Position numbers and translations under genes: made by a program. The notes below the pieces were generated by a model, which saw only the letters and a program-made list of their open reading frames with translations, made no database searches and was not told where the DNA came from. A DNA stretch of 64,000 nucleotides from Planifilum fulgidum (lineage in GTDB: Bacteria > Bacillota > Bacilli > Thermoactinomycetales > DSM-44946), in NCBI RefSeq assembly GCF_900113175.1, contig NZ_FOOK01000002.1, forward strand, positions 113,983 to 177,982, in the 5' to 3' direction. Shown here piece by piece: positions 21,364 through 30,744 of the stretch. Positions within the stretch are counted from its first letter, which is position 1, and each line of letters starts with the position of its first letter.

Positions 21364-22053
21364 TCACAGCAGGATAAAACCGATGAGTGCGACGGCTGTT
21401 CCCAAAAGCGCTCCGATGACGACGGTACTCCTCCTCGTCTTGATGTGCAGCCGCGTTCCCACGAGAAGGGCGGTGAGCAGATACACCAGCAGGGCGATGA
21501 GCAGATGGCGAATCATCAGGGCGACGGAAGTGGCGATGCAGAAGGCGATGGACGTGGTCATGCTGGGTTCCCACCGGGTCTGCCCCAAGCGGTGAAACCA
21601 GCCCTTCAGCAGCAGGGTCAGAAAAAAGTCGGCGACCAAAATGGCCACCATTCCGATATTGGGCGGCATGGGGGCCTCTTCAAAGTAGGAAAGCTTCAAC
21701 GGATCGAGATAGGGATAAAAAACGCTCACACCGACCACGACCGCAAAACCGGCGGTAAGCAGAACCGCCCCGGCGGCCACATCCTTGGCCACCTTGGCCA
21801 AGGGGTGAAAATCCTTCGTGATCATGTCGACCACGGCTTCCACCACGGTGTTGAACAGCTCGGCCACCAGCACCAGAACGATCGCGACGAACAGCAGGAG
21901 CACTTCGGTTTTGCTGAGCGGGAGATACAGGCTCAGCAGCAAAACCCCCAGCGCGGCCAGGAAATGGATCCGCATGTTGCGCTGGGTGACCAGGGTATAT
22001 TTTAATCCTTCCAGCGCAAACCGGAAACTATGTAGCAGTTTGGTCAGCCACAT
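21364..22053 (-). CDS. dgkA: DgkA-type lipid kinase fused to a degenerate PAP2-like membrane domain
   Basis: 229 residues, nearly twice the usual 120-130. The N-terminal half is a standard trimeric lipid kinase: RNMRIHFLAAL, then the active-site motif ELFNTVVEAVVD, and KDVAAGAVLL. In Gram-positive bacteria this family mainly phosphorylates undecaprenol. The C-terminal half has four membrane segments and looks like a PAP2 phosphatase in which PSGH is replaced by PSMT and the third motif reads GTRLHIKTRRS, without the expected His at the catalytic spacing. It therefore probably lacks phosphatase activity. It starts 12 bases after ybeY, with AGGAGTGG upstream. Confidence 0.88.
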   Translation of the reverse strand: MWLTKLLHSFRFALEGLKYTLVTQRNMRIHFLAALGVLLLSLYLPLSKTEVLLLFVAIVLVLVAELFNTVVEAVVDMITKDFHPLAKVAKDVAAGAVLLTAGFAVVVGVSVFYPYLDPLKLSYFEEAPMPPNIGMVAILVADFFLTLLLKGWFHRLGQTRWEPSMTTSIAFCIATSVALMIRHLLIALLVYLLTALLVGTRLHIKTRRSTVVIGALLGTAVALIGFILL

Positions 22054-22065
22054 GGGCCACCACTC

Positions 22066-22533
22066 CTACCTTCTGAGGCCGACTCGCCCCAATATCTCCT
22101 CCTGGCGGGCAAACATGCGTCGCTCTTCTTCTTCCGTTTCATGATCATACCCGAGCAGGTGCAAAAAGCCGTGAACCGCCAGAAAGCCGATTTCCCTCTC
22201 CAGGGAGTGGCCGTAGGCGTCGGCCTGCTCCCGGGCGCGCGGAAAGGAGATGACGATGTCCCCGAGGGGAACGGGGCCATCCCCCGCGCCCTCCATCGGC
22301 TCTCCCGGCTCCCACTGGGGAAAGGAGAGAACATCCGTGGGGCGGTCCACCTGGCGAAAGTCCCGGTTCAACCGGCGGATGCCCTCATCATCCACGATCG
22401 TCACCGAAACCTCCGCCGGCGGCAACCCTTCCGCCGAGGCCGCCTCCTCAAGGCTCGCATGGACCCAGCGGAGAACGGATCGCTCCTCTTCCGTCAGCGG
22501 AATTTCCACCTGAATATCAACCGACAACTCCAT
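22066..22533 (-). CDS. ybeY: Endoribonuclease YbeY, rRNA maturation factor
   Basis: 155 residues. The zinc motif HGFLHLLGYDH is intact, and the conserved R-x-LNRDFR-type segment (IRRLNRDFRQVDRPTDVLS) lies before it. YbeY takes part in 16S rRNA 3' processing and ribosome quality control. The start is the ATG at 22533, because AAAGGATG lies 6-8 bases upstream. The gene overlaps the 3' end of pgpH by 17 bases. Confidence 0.95.
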   Translation of the reverse strand: MELSVDIQVEIPLTEEERSVLRWVHASLEEAASAEGLPPAEVSVTIVDDEGIRRLNRDFRQVDRPTDVLSFPQWEPGEPMEGAGDGPVPLGDIVISFPRAREQADAYGHSLEREIGFLAVHGFLHLLGYDHETEEEERRMFARQEEILGRVGLRR

Positions 22534-24661
22534 TTTTGACATCCTTTCCTTTCCCGGATACCTCCTCGGGATACTCAATCCGGGCGTGGAAAATTCCCTG
22601 AAGGGTTTCACACATGGAACGGCCGATAACTTCCAACTCCTTCAGCGTCAGGTCACATTCATTGAATTGGCCGTCCTCCAGGCGCTCCCGAATCACCTTG
22701 CGGACGATCGATTCAATCCGCCCCGGCGTGGGGCGGGACAAGGAGCGGACCGCCGCCTCGATGGAGTCGGCAATCCCCACGATGGCCGCTTCCTTGAACT
22801 GCGCCTTCGGACCGGGATAGCGGAAATCCTCCTCCAGCACCTGACTGTCGCCGTTTAGCTCCTTCGCCTTGTGGTAGAAATACTTGAGCAGCGTCGTGCC
22901 GTGATGCTGGGCGGCGATATCCCGGATCGGCTTGGGAATGCGGTAGGCTTCCATCATCTCCACGCCATCTTTGGGGTGGGACAAAATGATCGTTTTGCTC
23001 AGATGGGGAGAGATCTTGTCGTGGGGGTTATCCATCTGCATCTGGTTCTCGATGTAAAACTGCGGCCGTTTCAGCTTGCCGATGTCGTGATAATAAGCCC
23101 CCACCCGGGCCAACAGTCCGTCGGCCCCGATCGCCTCCGCCGCCGATTCCGCCAGGTTTGCAACCATGACGGAATGATGATAGGTCCCCGGCGCCTCCAC
23201 CAGCAGTTTGCGCAACAGGGGATGGTTGGGATTGGACAGCTCCAACAGGCGCAGCGGCGAAAGAATGTCGAAGACCGTTTCAAACAGCGACAGAAATCCG
23301 ATGGTCAGCACGGCGGAAATCACGCCCGAGAGAAGAGCAAAACCGACGGATTGGAGGAACAACCGGAGATCTCCCTCCGCCGGCACGAGCAGGTGCAGCG
23401 CGACAACGGCCATCGTCGCGGCAAATGAAGCAAACAGGCCCGCCCGGAAAATGGAGGGGCGGTTTCGCACCCCGGCCAAGGCCAAGGCGCCCGCCGTTCC
23501 GCTGACCAGGGCGACCAGCCCGTAGCGGTAATCGAAGAGCAGAGGGCCTTCGGCGTTGAAGAAAATTCCGGCGGCCAGGCTGAACAGGACACCGAACCAT
23601 ATGGCCAGCCGGGTGTCCAAAAGCAGAGCGAGGAGCATCGGCCCAAAGGCAAAGGGGGCGCAATAGCCCACAGTGCTCCATTCCAGATCCTGCCCCAGGG
23701 AGACAACCTTCATCGCCAACAGGTTGAGGATGAAGACCGCCGCCATCATCAACACTTTGCCGTTGTCGGCGTGAATTTCCGGATGAAAACGCTGGACGCA
23801 GACATACAGCAGGGCGAGCCAGATCAGAAGGAAAAGGATCAGACCCGTGTAAAACCGGAAATTGAGATGATGCCGGATGAGACCCAGTTCCCTCAACTCC
23901 CGGATCTTTTCTTCGGTCACCACTTCCCCGGCGGCGACAATCACGTCGCCCTTCTGGATGATCACGGGTTTGACGCTCTCCCTTGCCGTTTCCCGCAGAG
24001 CATCGGTCAAAGCCTTGTCGACCACCACATTGGGGACGATCAGGGTCCGCAACAGTTCCGCGGCGGCATCACGGGCCTTTCCACGAGGGTAGGACTTCTC
24101 CAGCATCTGGATGGCCTGCTCCCGCTTTTGCACCAGCTGGGCGGGACGAACGCCCTCCGACAATACTTGCTGCAGCACCTCTCGGATGGCGGAGCGGACT
24201 TCGGGGATCTCCTTCTCCGGAATCCGGGCCAAGGCCTTGTAGAAATCGTCGGACATGGCGGGAATCAACGCGCGAAGCCGTTCCGTCTTTTCTTTCTCGG
24301 ACGCGGAACTGCCTTCCGCTTCCCGAATCTGATCGAAAATCCGTTCGAGGCGCTCCAGCTGACGGCTGGTGATCTGCTCGTCTTTGCGGTATTGCAAGGG
24401 AACGGATTGAGCCGCCTCCTCGCGGACCTGTTCCGTCGCCTTCTGATCGATCTTGGTCACCGGCGCCACGATCGTTTCCGGACTGACTGCGCCGGGTTTG
24501 AGATCGTACTGTTTGGGCAGAACCGGATTGAGCAATAAAAAATAACCGAAAATCCCGACCAACCCGTAAAAGGCAAAGCGCACCCAGGCGCTTGAACGCC
24601 AGCCGGACGCAAGGGGCGTCTGCTTCCGGCTGGCGGTGTTCTGCTTCACCTTTGGCTTCAT
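22517..24661 (-). CDS. pgpH: PgpH-type cyclic-di-AMP phosphodiesterase (7TMR-HD)
   Basis: 714 residues. After a cytosolic N-terminus comes one membrane segment (about 28-50), a large extracellular 7TMR-HDED domain, seven membrane segments (about 270-470) and a cytosolic HD domain whose metal motif is VGAYYHDIGKLKRPQF (about residue 525). The family hydrolyses c-di-AMP to pApA. It corresponds to Bacillus yqfF and keeps the same neighbours, phoH and ybeY. Confidence 0.94.
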   Translation of the reverse strand: MKPKVKQNTASRKQTPLASGWRSSAWVRFAFYGLVGIFGYFLLLNPVLPKQYDLKPGAVSPETIVAPVTKIDQKATEQVREEAAQSVPLQYRKDEQITSRQLERLERIFDQIREAEGSSASEKEKTERLRALIPAMSDDFYKALARIPEKEIPEVRSAIREVLQQVLSEGVRPAQLVQKREQAIQMLEKSYPRGKARDAAAELLRTLIVPNVVVDKALTDALRETARESVKPVIIQKGDVIVAAGEVVTEEKIRELRELGLIRHHLNFRFYTGLILFLLIWLALLYVCVQRFHPEIHADNGKVLMMAAVFILNLLAMKVVSLGQDLEWSTVGYCAPFAFGPMLLALLLDTRLAIWFGVLFSLAAGIFFNAEGPLLFDYRYGLVALVSGTAGALALAGVRNRPSIFRAGLFASFAATMAVVALHLLVPAEGDLRLFLQSVGFALLSGVISAVLTIGFLSLFETVFDILSPLRLLELSNPNHPLLRKLLVEAPGTYHHSVMVANLAESAAEAIGADGLLARVGAYYHDIGKLKRPQFYIENQMQMDNPHDKISPHLSKTIILSHPKDGVEMMEAYRIPKPIRDIAAQHHGTTLLKYFYHKAKELNGDSQVLEEDFRYPGPKAQFKEAAIVGIADSIEAAVRSLSRPTPGRIESIVRKVIRERLEDGQFNECDLTLKELEVIGRSMCETLQGIFHARIEYPEEVSGKGKDVKNGVVG

Positions 24662-24688
24662 CCAGGACCGACTCCTTGGGAAAACGCC

Positions 24689-25648
24689 TCAGCCGTTCCG
24701 TGCGTAAGCGTCGATGATTTTCTGGACAAGGCTGTGTCGCACCACATCTTCCTGGGTCAGGTGGATAAAGCGGATCCCGTCGATATCGCGAAGAATGCGC
24801 TCCGCTTCCACAAGACCCGACTTCTTCCCTTTCGGAAGGTCCACCTGGGTGACGTCTCCCGTGACCACCATTTTGGAACCGAAACCCAAACGGGTCAGGA
24901 ACATCTTCATCTGCTCCGGCGTGGTGTTCTGGGCCTCGTCCAGGATCACGAAAGCATCCTCCAGCGTGCGCCCCCGCATGTAGGCGAGCGGAGCCACCTC
25001 GATGATCCCTTTCTCCATCATCTTCGACACTTGCTCCACACCGAGCATATAATACAGCGCGTCATACAGGGGTCGGAGATAGGGATCCACCTTTTCCTGC
25101 AGATCTCCGGGCAGAAATCCGAGGTTTTCCCCCGCTTCCACCGCCGGGCGCGTCAGGACGATCCGCTTGGCCCGGTGGGCTTTCAGGGCGGTCACTCCCA
25201 TGGCGACGGCCAGGAACGTCTTCCCCGTCCCCGCGGGCCCAATGCCGAACACGATGTCCGCCTTTTTGATGGCGGACACGTAGTGGCGCTGGCCGAGGGT
25301 TTTCGCCCGGACGGGCTTCCCTTTGTAGGTGACGCCGATCTCCTCGCTGTACAGTTCCAGGAGTTCCTCCGCCAGTCCCTGCTTGGCCAGCCGATGGGCA
25401 TAGACCACATCCCGTTCGCTCAAATGAACCCCTTTGCGAATCAAACTGAGGAGAACGCGAAACAGCTGGTGCAAGATCTCCCGTTCCTCCGGGGGACCGT
25501 TGATCACCAGCTCCTCGCCCCGGGTCACAATCTTGGCGGAAGTTTCGGCTTCAATCCGCTTGAGATATGCATCATGAGGTCCAAAGAGGGAAAGGGCTTC
25601 CGCCGCATCACGCAACACGATTTTGATCGGTTCGGACAAAGGACTCAT
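24689..25648 (-). CDS. phoH: PhoH-like ATPase
   Basis: 319 residues. Walker A is GPAGTGKTFLAVAMG (about residue 135) and Walker B is FVILDEAQNTTPEQMK. The N-terminal KH-like segment (about residues 1-110) is typical of the YbeZ/PhoH branch that works with YbeY on ribosomal RNA. It starts within the yqfD stop (4-base overlap) and is followed by pgpH after 27 bases. Confidence 0.94.
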   Translation of the reverse strand: MSPLSEPIKIVLRDAAEALSLFGPHDAYLKRIEAETSAKIVTRGEELVINGPPEEREILHQLFRVLLSLIRKGVHLSERDVVYAHRLAKQGLAEELLELYSEEIGVTYKGKPVRAKTLGQRHYVSAIKKADIVFGIGPAGTGKTFLAVAMGVTALKAHRAKRIVLTRPAVEAGENLGFLPGDLQEKVDPYLRPLYDALYYMLGVEQVSKMMEKGIIEVAPLAYMRGRTLEDAFVILDEAQNTTPEQMKMFLTRLGFGSKMVVTGDVTQVDLPKGKKSGLVEAERILRDIDGIRFIHLTQEDVVRHSLVQKIIDAYARNG

Positions 25649-26838
25649 TCTCCTTGCAGAATCGGTTGAGATACCGCAATATTTTCAATTACGTCGAAGT
25701 GTACCTTCATATAAACTTTACCACTATCGACGCGGGGTTGCAAAACCTTTTCCAACAAAATCCGCCCGTCCGGTCCGATTTTCTCCCGCACGTCCGCCCG
25801 GGCCCGCTCCTTCCCCAGACGGATCGCCTCCTCGGGGGTCAGCCTGCGCTTTATCCATTTCATTTCCAACCGCTCTTCCACCACCCATCCGATGGGGAGC
25901 CGCCAATGGAACAGGCGGAGAACATGGGCCCGTTCCACCGTTTCAAAATCCTTGAAGGGAACCGGGTACAAAAAGGGAAGCCGGATGATCCGCGACGCCA
26001 CGTAGGGATAATAGCCTCTGTCGCGATTTCCGGTGTACACCTTCCGTTTCTGTTCCAGGGGAACGACCACATCCGAATCGTACCAAACCTCCCCCCACAC
26101 CTTTCCCTTGGCGCCGACCACCCGTTCCGAACCGTCTTCCTCCGGATTCCCGTAGATACCGGATACCAACAACTGCCCTTTTTTCACCATGTCGTTCACC
26201 TGAACCACGGGCTTTCCCTGCTCCACCCTCATGTCATAAATCAGCGCACTCCGGCGCGCCACCAGGTGAACCGGTCCCGGAGACCGTTCTCTCTCCTCCT
26301 CCGTTTCCCGCTTTTCGACAACGGTGATCACCGCCCGGGTGCCCTCCAGGCGGAATCCCACCCAGGAAGCCTGTGGCAGCCGCATGGCCAACCGGTGCTG
26401 AATCTCTTCGCCATCCGGCACGCGAAACTTCAGCTGTCCGGGAAACACTCCCGCTTCCCGGGCATACGTCAGGATTTGTTCCTCCGGGATCCGCTCGTTT
26501 CCCTCCACCTCCACCTTCCAGACAAAGGAACTCATCGCCATAAGCAAAAAAACGAAGAGCACAACCCCTGCCGCAAAAAACTTGCGCTTGTACATCTTGG
26601 AGAGCAAAAAGGGAAGTCCCTGCTTGGATATGATCCGCATCCGGATGCCGGATCGCCGTCGAAGGATTTTCACCAGGCGGAAAAAATCGGGGAGAAGAAC
26701 GGTCAACCGGATCCGTTCCTCGTCCAGAAAGCGGATGTCTCCCAGGACGATCTCCTCTTCCATGGCCTCGTTGATGAGCGGGGTGAGCCGGGAGCCGGAC
26801 AGTTCGACGGTTACCTTTCCCTTGATGAATTCGACCAA
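25645..26838 (-). CDS. yqfD: Sporulation protein YqfD
   Basis: 397 residues. A cytosolic N-terminal domain is followed by a single membrane segment (about residues 90-110) and a large extracytoplasmic domain beginning VWKVEVEGNERIPEEQI, typical of YqfD. Bacillus yqfD is expressed in the mother cell under SigE and is needed for efficient sporulation. It follows yqfC by 13 bases and overlaps phoH by 4. Confidence 0.92.
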   Translation of the reverse strand: MVEFIKGKVTVELSGSRLTPLINEAMEEEIVLGDIRFLDEERIRLTVLLPDFFRLVKILRRRSGIRMRIISKQGLPFLLSKMYKRKFFAAGVVLFVFLLMAMSSFVWKVEVEGNERIPEEQILTYAREAGVFPGQLKFRVPDGEEIQHRLAMRLPQASWVGFRLEGTRAVITVVEKRETEEERERSPGPVHLVARRSALIYDMRVEQGKPVVQVNDMVKKGQLLVSGIYGNPEEDGSERVVGAKGKVWGEVWYDSDVVVPLEQKRKVYTGNRDRGYYPYVASRIIRLPFLYPVPFKDFETVERAHVLRLFHWRLPIGWVVEERLEMKWIKRRLTPEEAIRLGKERARADVREKIGPDGRILLEKVLQPRVDSGKVYMKVHFDVIENIAVSQPILQGE

Positions 26839-26851
26839 CGCGCTTCTCCCC

Positions 26852-27130
26852 CTAATCCGTGAACCTCATTTCGACAATATGGCCCTCGATCCACATCTCC
26901 CCCGGATAAATTGCGCGAATCACCAATTTCTCCCCTCGAATCCGAATCCTCCCTCCGCGGATCCTCAGAAGAATCTCGGAATCGCTGAAAAAGTCCAACC
27001 CCTGATGGTTTTCCACCATCACCTGGAGGGATCCGACCATCTGGATCCGGGGAACCTCCGCGGTCACATCGGGGGGGAGGTCCATCCATCGGGCGAGACG
27101 GCGGCGAAAATTGACGGTCCCTTTAAGCAT
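26852..27130 (-). CDS. yqfC: Sporulation protein YqfC
   Basis: 92 residues: a basic N-terminus (NFRRRLARWMDLPPDV), then the compact beta-rich YabP/YqfC core (VENHQGLDFFSDSEILLRI). The family is sporulation-specific. It is the first gene of the yqfC-yqfD-phoH chain. I did not identify a convincing SigE promoter in the 150 bases upstream. Confidence 0.9.
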   Translation of the reverse strand: MLKGTVNFRRRLARWMDLPPDVTAEVPRIQMVGSLQVMVENHQGLDFFSDSEILLRIRGGRIRIRGEKLVIRAIYPGEMWIEGHIVEMRFTD

Positions 27131-27276
27131 GAAACAAGCCCTCCATCTTCTTTTTAACCCTTATGCGTCGGGCTCCCCGATTATGATGGACGCGCCCTCC
27201 TTCAGGCGGGAATGTTTTTATTTGGCACGGAACAAAATAAGGGCTACATCGGACCGTATTTTTCTCCGAAAGAGCA

Positions 27277-27302
27277 AAACCGGACCCTCAACAGGGCCCG
27301 GC
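27277..27302 (-). terminator. Intrinsic terminator of the SASP gene
   Basis: On the minus strand CCGGGCCC pairs with GGGTCCGG (one G-T pair) around six bases, followed by TTTT. It begins about 20 bases after the SASP stop. Confidence 0.75.
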
Positions 27303-27321
27303 TGGACAAACGATCCCCGGA

Positions 27322-27510
27322 TCATTGCGATTGACCCTGCTGCGCCTGCTGAACCAGACGCTTGGTGATTTCTCCACCGACCGATCCGTTTCCTCGGGAC
27401 GTCGTGTCGGGACCAAGGGTGACACCGAATTCGGCCGCGATTTCCTCCTTGAACTGGTTCAAAATTTGGGCCGCCCCCGGAACCAGAAGGCGATTGCTCC
27501 GACGCGCCAT
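27322..27510 (-). CDS. Alpha/beta-type small acid-soluble spore protein
   Basis: 62 residues. The family signatures [23 protein letters not shown] (in part) and [12 protein letters not shown] are present, including the EFGV site cut by the germination protease GPR. These proteins coat spore DNA and protect it from UV and heat. The start is the ATG at 27510 with AAAGGAGGTG upstream; the frame is open further upstream but runs through the promoter. A SigG-like promoter lies directly before it. Its protease gpr is also in this window. Confidence 0.95.
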   Translation of the reverse strand: MARRSNRLLVPGAAQILNQFKEEIAAEFGVTLGPDTTSRGNGSVGGEITKRLVQQAQQGQSQ

Positions 27511-27531
27511 GCGGTTCACCTCCTTTGCTGT

Positions 27532-27561
27532 TAGTATGGGTGTACGGCCGGATTTCCTGCA
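27532..27561 (-). promoter_or_regulatory. SigG-type forespore promoter of the SASP gene
   Basis: On the minus strand the -10 box CATACTA (27538-27532) matches the SigG consensus exactly. TGCAGG (27561-27556) sits 17 bases upstream and keeps the TGnA of the -35 box. The predicted leader is only about 15 bases. Confidence 0.75.
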
Positions 27562-27670
27562 GGTGAACTGTTTCCATAAGCCGAAAAGGCGTGGGTCTTC
27601 TAGGGAAAAATCACCGAACACCCGCCGCTCCTCTGTCTGTCGGAGAAGCACATCCCTTTTCGATGCCCCT

Positions 27671-28918
27671 TCAGGATGATTGGGAAGCCGACGATTTTTC
27701 CCCTGTCCGATACTGATAATTCTTCAACTGCGGATGGAGGATCGCGATCAAAAACGTGATCCCGTACAAAACCGCGCCGAGAAGGTATGCAGACTGAATG
27801 TCGGTCCGATCCGCCAGCCACCCCATGATCAGGTGAGTCAACGCCCCCCAGGGAGTCAGCAGGGCGACTCTTGCCGCCATCACCTTGGCTCTCTCCATCG
27901 GGGAGAGTACATCCTGCAGAACGGTTTCCTGGCAGATTTCCCTTATTTGGTAAATCGGTCCCATCATCAGGCACAGCCACAACGCCAATATCGCAGTTGA
28001 GTTTACGGCAAAGAAAAAGGTCAAAAGGGACATCGACAATGCGCTTAGCGCAATCATATAACCCACACGCTTTTCCAAAAACCCGGTGATAAGAACCACC
28101 ATGAAACTTCCGACGATTCCGCCGACCCAATAAGAAGCGTTGATAAACCCCCACCACTCGCTTCCTTTTCCCAAGATCTCGTGAGTGAAAGCCAGTATGA
28201 AGGCACTGGTCCACACAACATTGGCCAAGGCTTCAAAAAGGTCCATCAACGTCAAATTTCGGATCACCCCGGCTCGAAAGATTTTCCGCCAAGCCGGTTC
28301 CGGTTTCGATGTTTTTCCAAGGGTCGCGGATTCCTTTAATCGGATCCCTCGAATACAGACGCCTGATAACAAAAAAGACAGGGTGATGATCAGAATGACG
28401 GCGTAAAAAGGGAAAGCGGCGACAAGCATTCCTCCCAGTCCCCATCCGGCAACCAGAAACAGTTGGTAAACGACATTCAGGGTTCCGTTTGCCTTCATAT
28501 ATTCCTTTTTTGAGACAACCATGGGAAGCAATGCAAAACGGGCGGGTTGATACCATGCACCCATCCACGCGACGACAAAGAGAACGGCCAATGTCAGAAA
28601 CAACAGAAGGGGCTCTATTTTATACAGGAACAATCCCAGAATCACGGTCAATCCCGCCCGGGACCATTCGATCCACTTCAACATTTGAACCGGCGAAAAG
28701 CGGTGGATGTAACGGGAGCCCAGGATTCCGCCTGCAAAAGAACCCAGTGCCATGACGGCCAAGACCAGGGATGAGCTGAATACGGAATCCGTGTGACGGT
28801 ATACGTTGACCATTACAATCACTTGAAGGAGAACCGTCCCGAGAGATTGGAGCGTTTGGGACAACCAAAGCATTACAAATGGGGGCTGTCGAAACAGATT
28901 TTGAAGGGTAATATCCAT
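27671..28918 (-). CDS. Major facilitator superfamily transporter
   Basis: 415 residues with about twelve membrane segments. The layout resembles the MFS_3 / enterobactin-exporter-like group of drug or metabolite efflux proteins: short N-terminus ([16 protein letters not shown]), loop [16 protein letters not shown], central cytosolic loop near residue 200. No substrate can be named. Base composition is clearly lower in GC than the neighbouring genes, and the gene sits in an insertion between yqfC and floA, which suggests transfer. A weak ribosome site precedes the ATG at 28918. Confidence 0.88.
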   Translation of the reverse strand: MDITLQNLFRQPPFVMLWLSQTLQSLGTVLLQVIVMVNVYRHTDSVFSSSLVLAVMALGSFAGGILGSRYIHRFSPVQMLKWIEWSRAGLTVILGLFLYKIEPLLLFLTLAVLFVVAWMGAWYQPARFALLPMVVSKKEYMKANGTLNVVYQLFLVAGWGLGGMLVAAFPFYAVILIITLSFLLSGVCIRGIRLKESATLGKTSKPEPAWRKIFRAGVIRNLTLMDLFEALANVVWTSAFILAFTHEILGKGSEWWGFINASYWVGGIVGSFMVVLITGFLEKRVGYMIALSALSMSLLTFFFAVNSTAILALWLCLMMGPIYQIREICQETVLQDVLSPMERAKVMAARVALLTPWGALTHLIMGWLADRTDIQSAYLLGAVLYGITFLIAILHPQLKNYQYRTGEKSSASQSS

Positions 28919-29164
28919 ATTTCAATTGCCTCCAAATTCAAAATCCTCTCGGTTTAGGAGATGGCACCGCCCCAAATTGCGACGGGCATCCGGAAAATGC
29001 GGGCAATCTCCGGCTTTTTGCTTGTCCATCGGATTCACAACAATTTAAAAAACGGGCGGTTGTATATTATTTATTTGGCGCAATCCATGAACAGGAATTT
29101 CCTCTACACCCCTTAAAACCCGCTTTATCCGGTGAGCATCCTGAAATCGCGCCATTTCCCGCCC
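28919..29164. other. AT-rich intergenic region upstream of the MFS gene
   Basis: No gene is visible. It contains AT-rich tracts around 29040-29085 that may hold the MFS promoter, but no hexamer pair is convincing. Its composition resembles the MFS gene, so it may be part of the same acquired segment. Confidence 0.5.
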
Positions 29165-29198
29165 AAAACAAAGCGACAGATCCCGTCGGATCTGTCGC
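29165..29198 (-). terminator. Terminator of the membrane-anchored unknown gene
   Basis: On the minus strand an 11-bp perfect stem, GCGACAGATCC / GGATCTGTCGC, with a 4-base loop (29173-29198) is followed by TTTGTTTT. It lies 7 bases past the stop codon. Confidence 0.75.
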
Positions 29199-29204
29199 CC
29201 GTGC

Positions 29205-29714
29205 CTATGAATTGCGGCGATGCACCCCTTGAAAATAACGGCGCGAAGGAGGGGGGCCAAGGATCTCGTGCAACAGGATGCCCCGGACCAGACTGTCCTT
29301 TGTAAACAAGCCCTTCTCCAGCCGGAAAGACTTCTTCCTTCCTTTCAAATCCGGAATCGGAGGTTGTACCTTCTTCAGGGTTTTCTCCGGTTTTTCCGCC
29401 TCGGAGACCGCCGCCTGAACATCCTTCACCTGTTCTTTCGCTTCTTCGATTTTTTTCGCGATACGCTGAATATTCTCCTTGACAGGTCCGGCTGCGGAGG
29501 GAGAGGTGGAACGTGCGGAATCTCCGTCGGCGTGCTCCCCAAAAAGATCCGGAAAGGGGAGAGAGTCCGTCCGCTCCCCCCACGGATCCCTCCAGGGAGC
29601 GGGTGCGGGAGGCCTCCTTTTTTTTCGCCGATTGGCCTCCTCCTTATTCGAGGAAGAAAGCACCTTTTGCAGGATCCAAAGCGCAAGTGCCACCATGAGA
29701 ATGAGCAATTCCAT
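29205..29714 (-). CDS. Unknown membrane-anchored protein, 169 residues
   Basis: I do not recognise a family. A single N-terminal membrane helix (MELLILMVALALWILQ) is followed by a basic stretch (RRKKRR), a Pro/Ser-rich linker, a probable coiled coil (about residues 80-120; IAKKIEEAKEQVKDVQAA) and a conserved-looking C-terminal segment DSLVRGILLHEILGPP. The start is the ATG at 29714 with GGGGAGGTG 6-7 bases upstream. It lies 39 bases after floA on the same strand, so it probably belongs to the nfeD-floA transcript and may act at membrane microdomains. That role is inference. Confidence 0.75.
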   Translation of the reverse strand: MELLILMVALALWILQKVLSSSNKEEANRRKKRRPPAPAPWRDPWGERTDSLPFPDLFGEHADGDSARSTSPSAAGPVKENIQRIAKKIEEAKEQVKDVQAAVSEAEKPEKTLKKVQPPIPDLKGRKKSFRLEKGLFTKDSLVRGILLHEILGPPPSRRYFQGVHRRNS

Positions 29715-29753
29715 TCCCGTCACCTCCCCGCCGGACAGCATCGGGACGCAACA

Positions 29754-30743
29754 TCATTTGTCGGCATCCTCGTCTTTGGCCAGATCTCCGATCGATTTCC
29801 GCATATTGGTGTCGGCCATCAAGTTCTGCAACTGATAATAATCCATCACGCCGATCTTGCCCGAACGCAGGGCTTCGGCGAGGGCCAGGGGCACTTGGGC
29901 TTCCGCCTCCACCACCTTGGCGCGCATCTCTTCCACGCGGGCGCGCATTTCCTGTTCCTTGGCCACGGCCATCGCCCGACGTTCCTCCGCCTTGGCCTGG
30001 GCGATCCGCTTGTCGGCCTCGGCTTGGTCGGTCTGCAGCTCGGCCCCGATGTTTTTCCCCACGTCCACGTCGGCGATGTCGATGGACAGGATTTCAAAGG
30101 CGGTTCCCGCGTCCAATCCCTTTTCCAGGACCGTCTGGGAGATCATGTCGGGGTTTTCCAGCACATCCTTGTGGCTGTCGGCGGAACCGTTGGTGGTGAC
30201 GATTCCCTCGCCCACCCGGGCGATGATCGTTTCTTCCCCGGCACCGCCGACCAGGCGGTCGATGTTGGCCCGCACGGTCACCCGCGCCCGGACCTTCACT
30301 TCAATTCCGTCCTTGGCCACGGCGGAAACCGTCGGCGTTTCAATAACCTTCGGGTTCACGCTCATCTGCACCGCTTCCAGCACGTCCCGGCCGGCCAGAT
30401 CGATCGCCGCCGCCCGGGAAAACACCAGATCGATGTTCGCCCGCTGGGCGGCAATCAGCGCGTCCACGACCCGGTCCACGTTTCCCCCCGCCAGGTAGTG
30501 GGTTTCCAATTGCTCGATGGTAACGTCCAATCCCGCTTTGCGCGCCTTGATCAGGGGATTGATGATCCGGGCCGGAGGGATCCTTCTCAAGCGCATTCCG
30601 ATCAGGGTGGTCAGGCCGACATACACGCCGGAAGCCATCGCACTGATCCACAGCATGACAGGAACGAATGAAAACAGGATGGCAAGGAAAGCGATGACTA
30701 GGACCACGAGAATGATCACCGTCAGCAAACCTGCCGCTTCCAT
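29754..30743 (-). CDS. floA: Flotillin-like protein FloA
   Basis: 329 residues. A short membrane-inserted N-terminus ([19 protein letters not shown] and a second hydrophobic segment) is followed by the SPFH domain and an Ala/Glu-rich coiled coil ([20 protein letters not shown]). FloA organises functional membrane microdomains and works with NfeD proteins. It starts one base after the nfeD stop. It corresponds to Bacillus yqfA. Confidence 0.95.
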   Translation of the reverse strand: MEAAGLLTVIILVVLVIAFLAILFSFVPVMLWISAMASGVYVGLTTLIGMRLRRIPPARIINPLIKARKAGLDVTIEQLETHYLAGGNVDRVVDALIAAQRANIDLVFSRAAAIDLAGRDVLEAVQMSVNPKVIETPTVSAVAKDGIEVKVRARVTVRANIDRLVGGAGEETIIARVGEGIVTTNGSADSHKDVLENPDMISQTVLEKGLDAGTAFEILSIDIADVDVGKNIGAELQTDQAEADKRIAQAKAEERRAMAVAKEQEMRARVEEMRAKVVEAEAQVPLALAEALRSGKIGVMDYYQLQNLMADTNMRKSIGDLAKDEDADK

Positions 30744-30744
30744 A

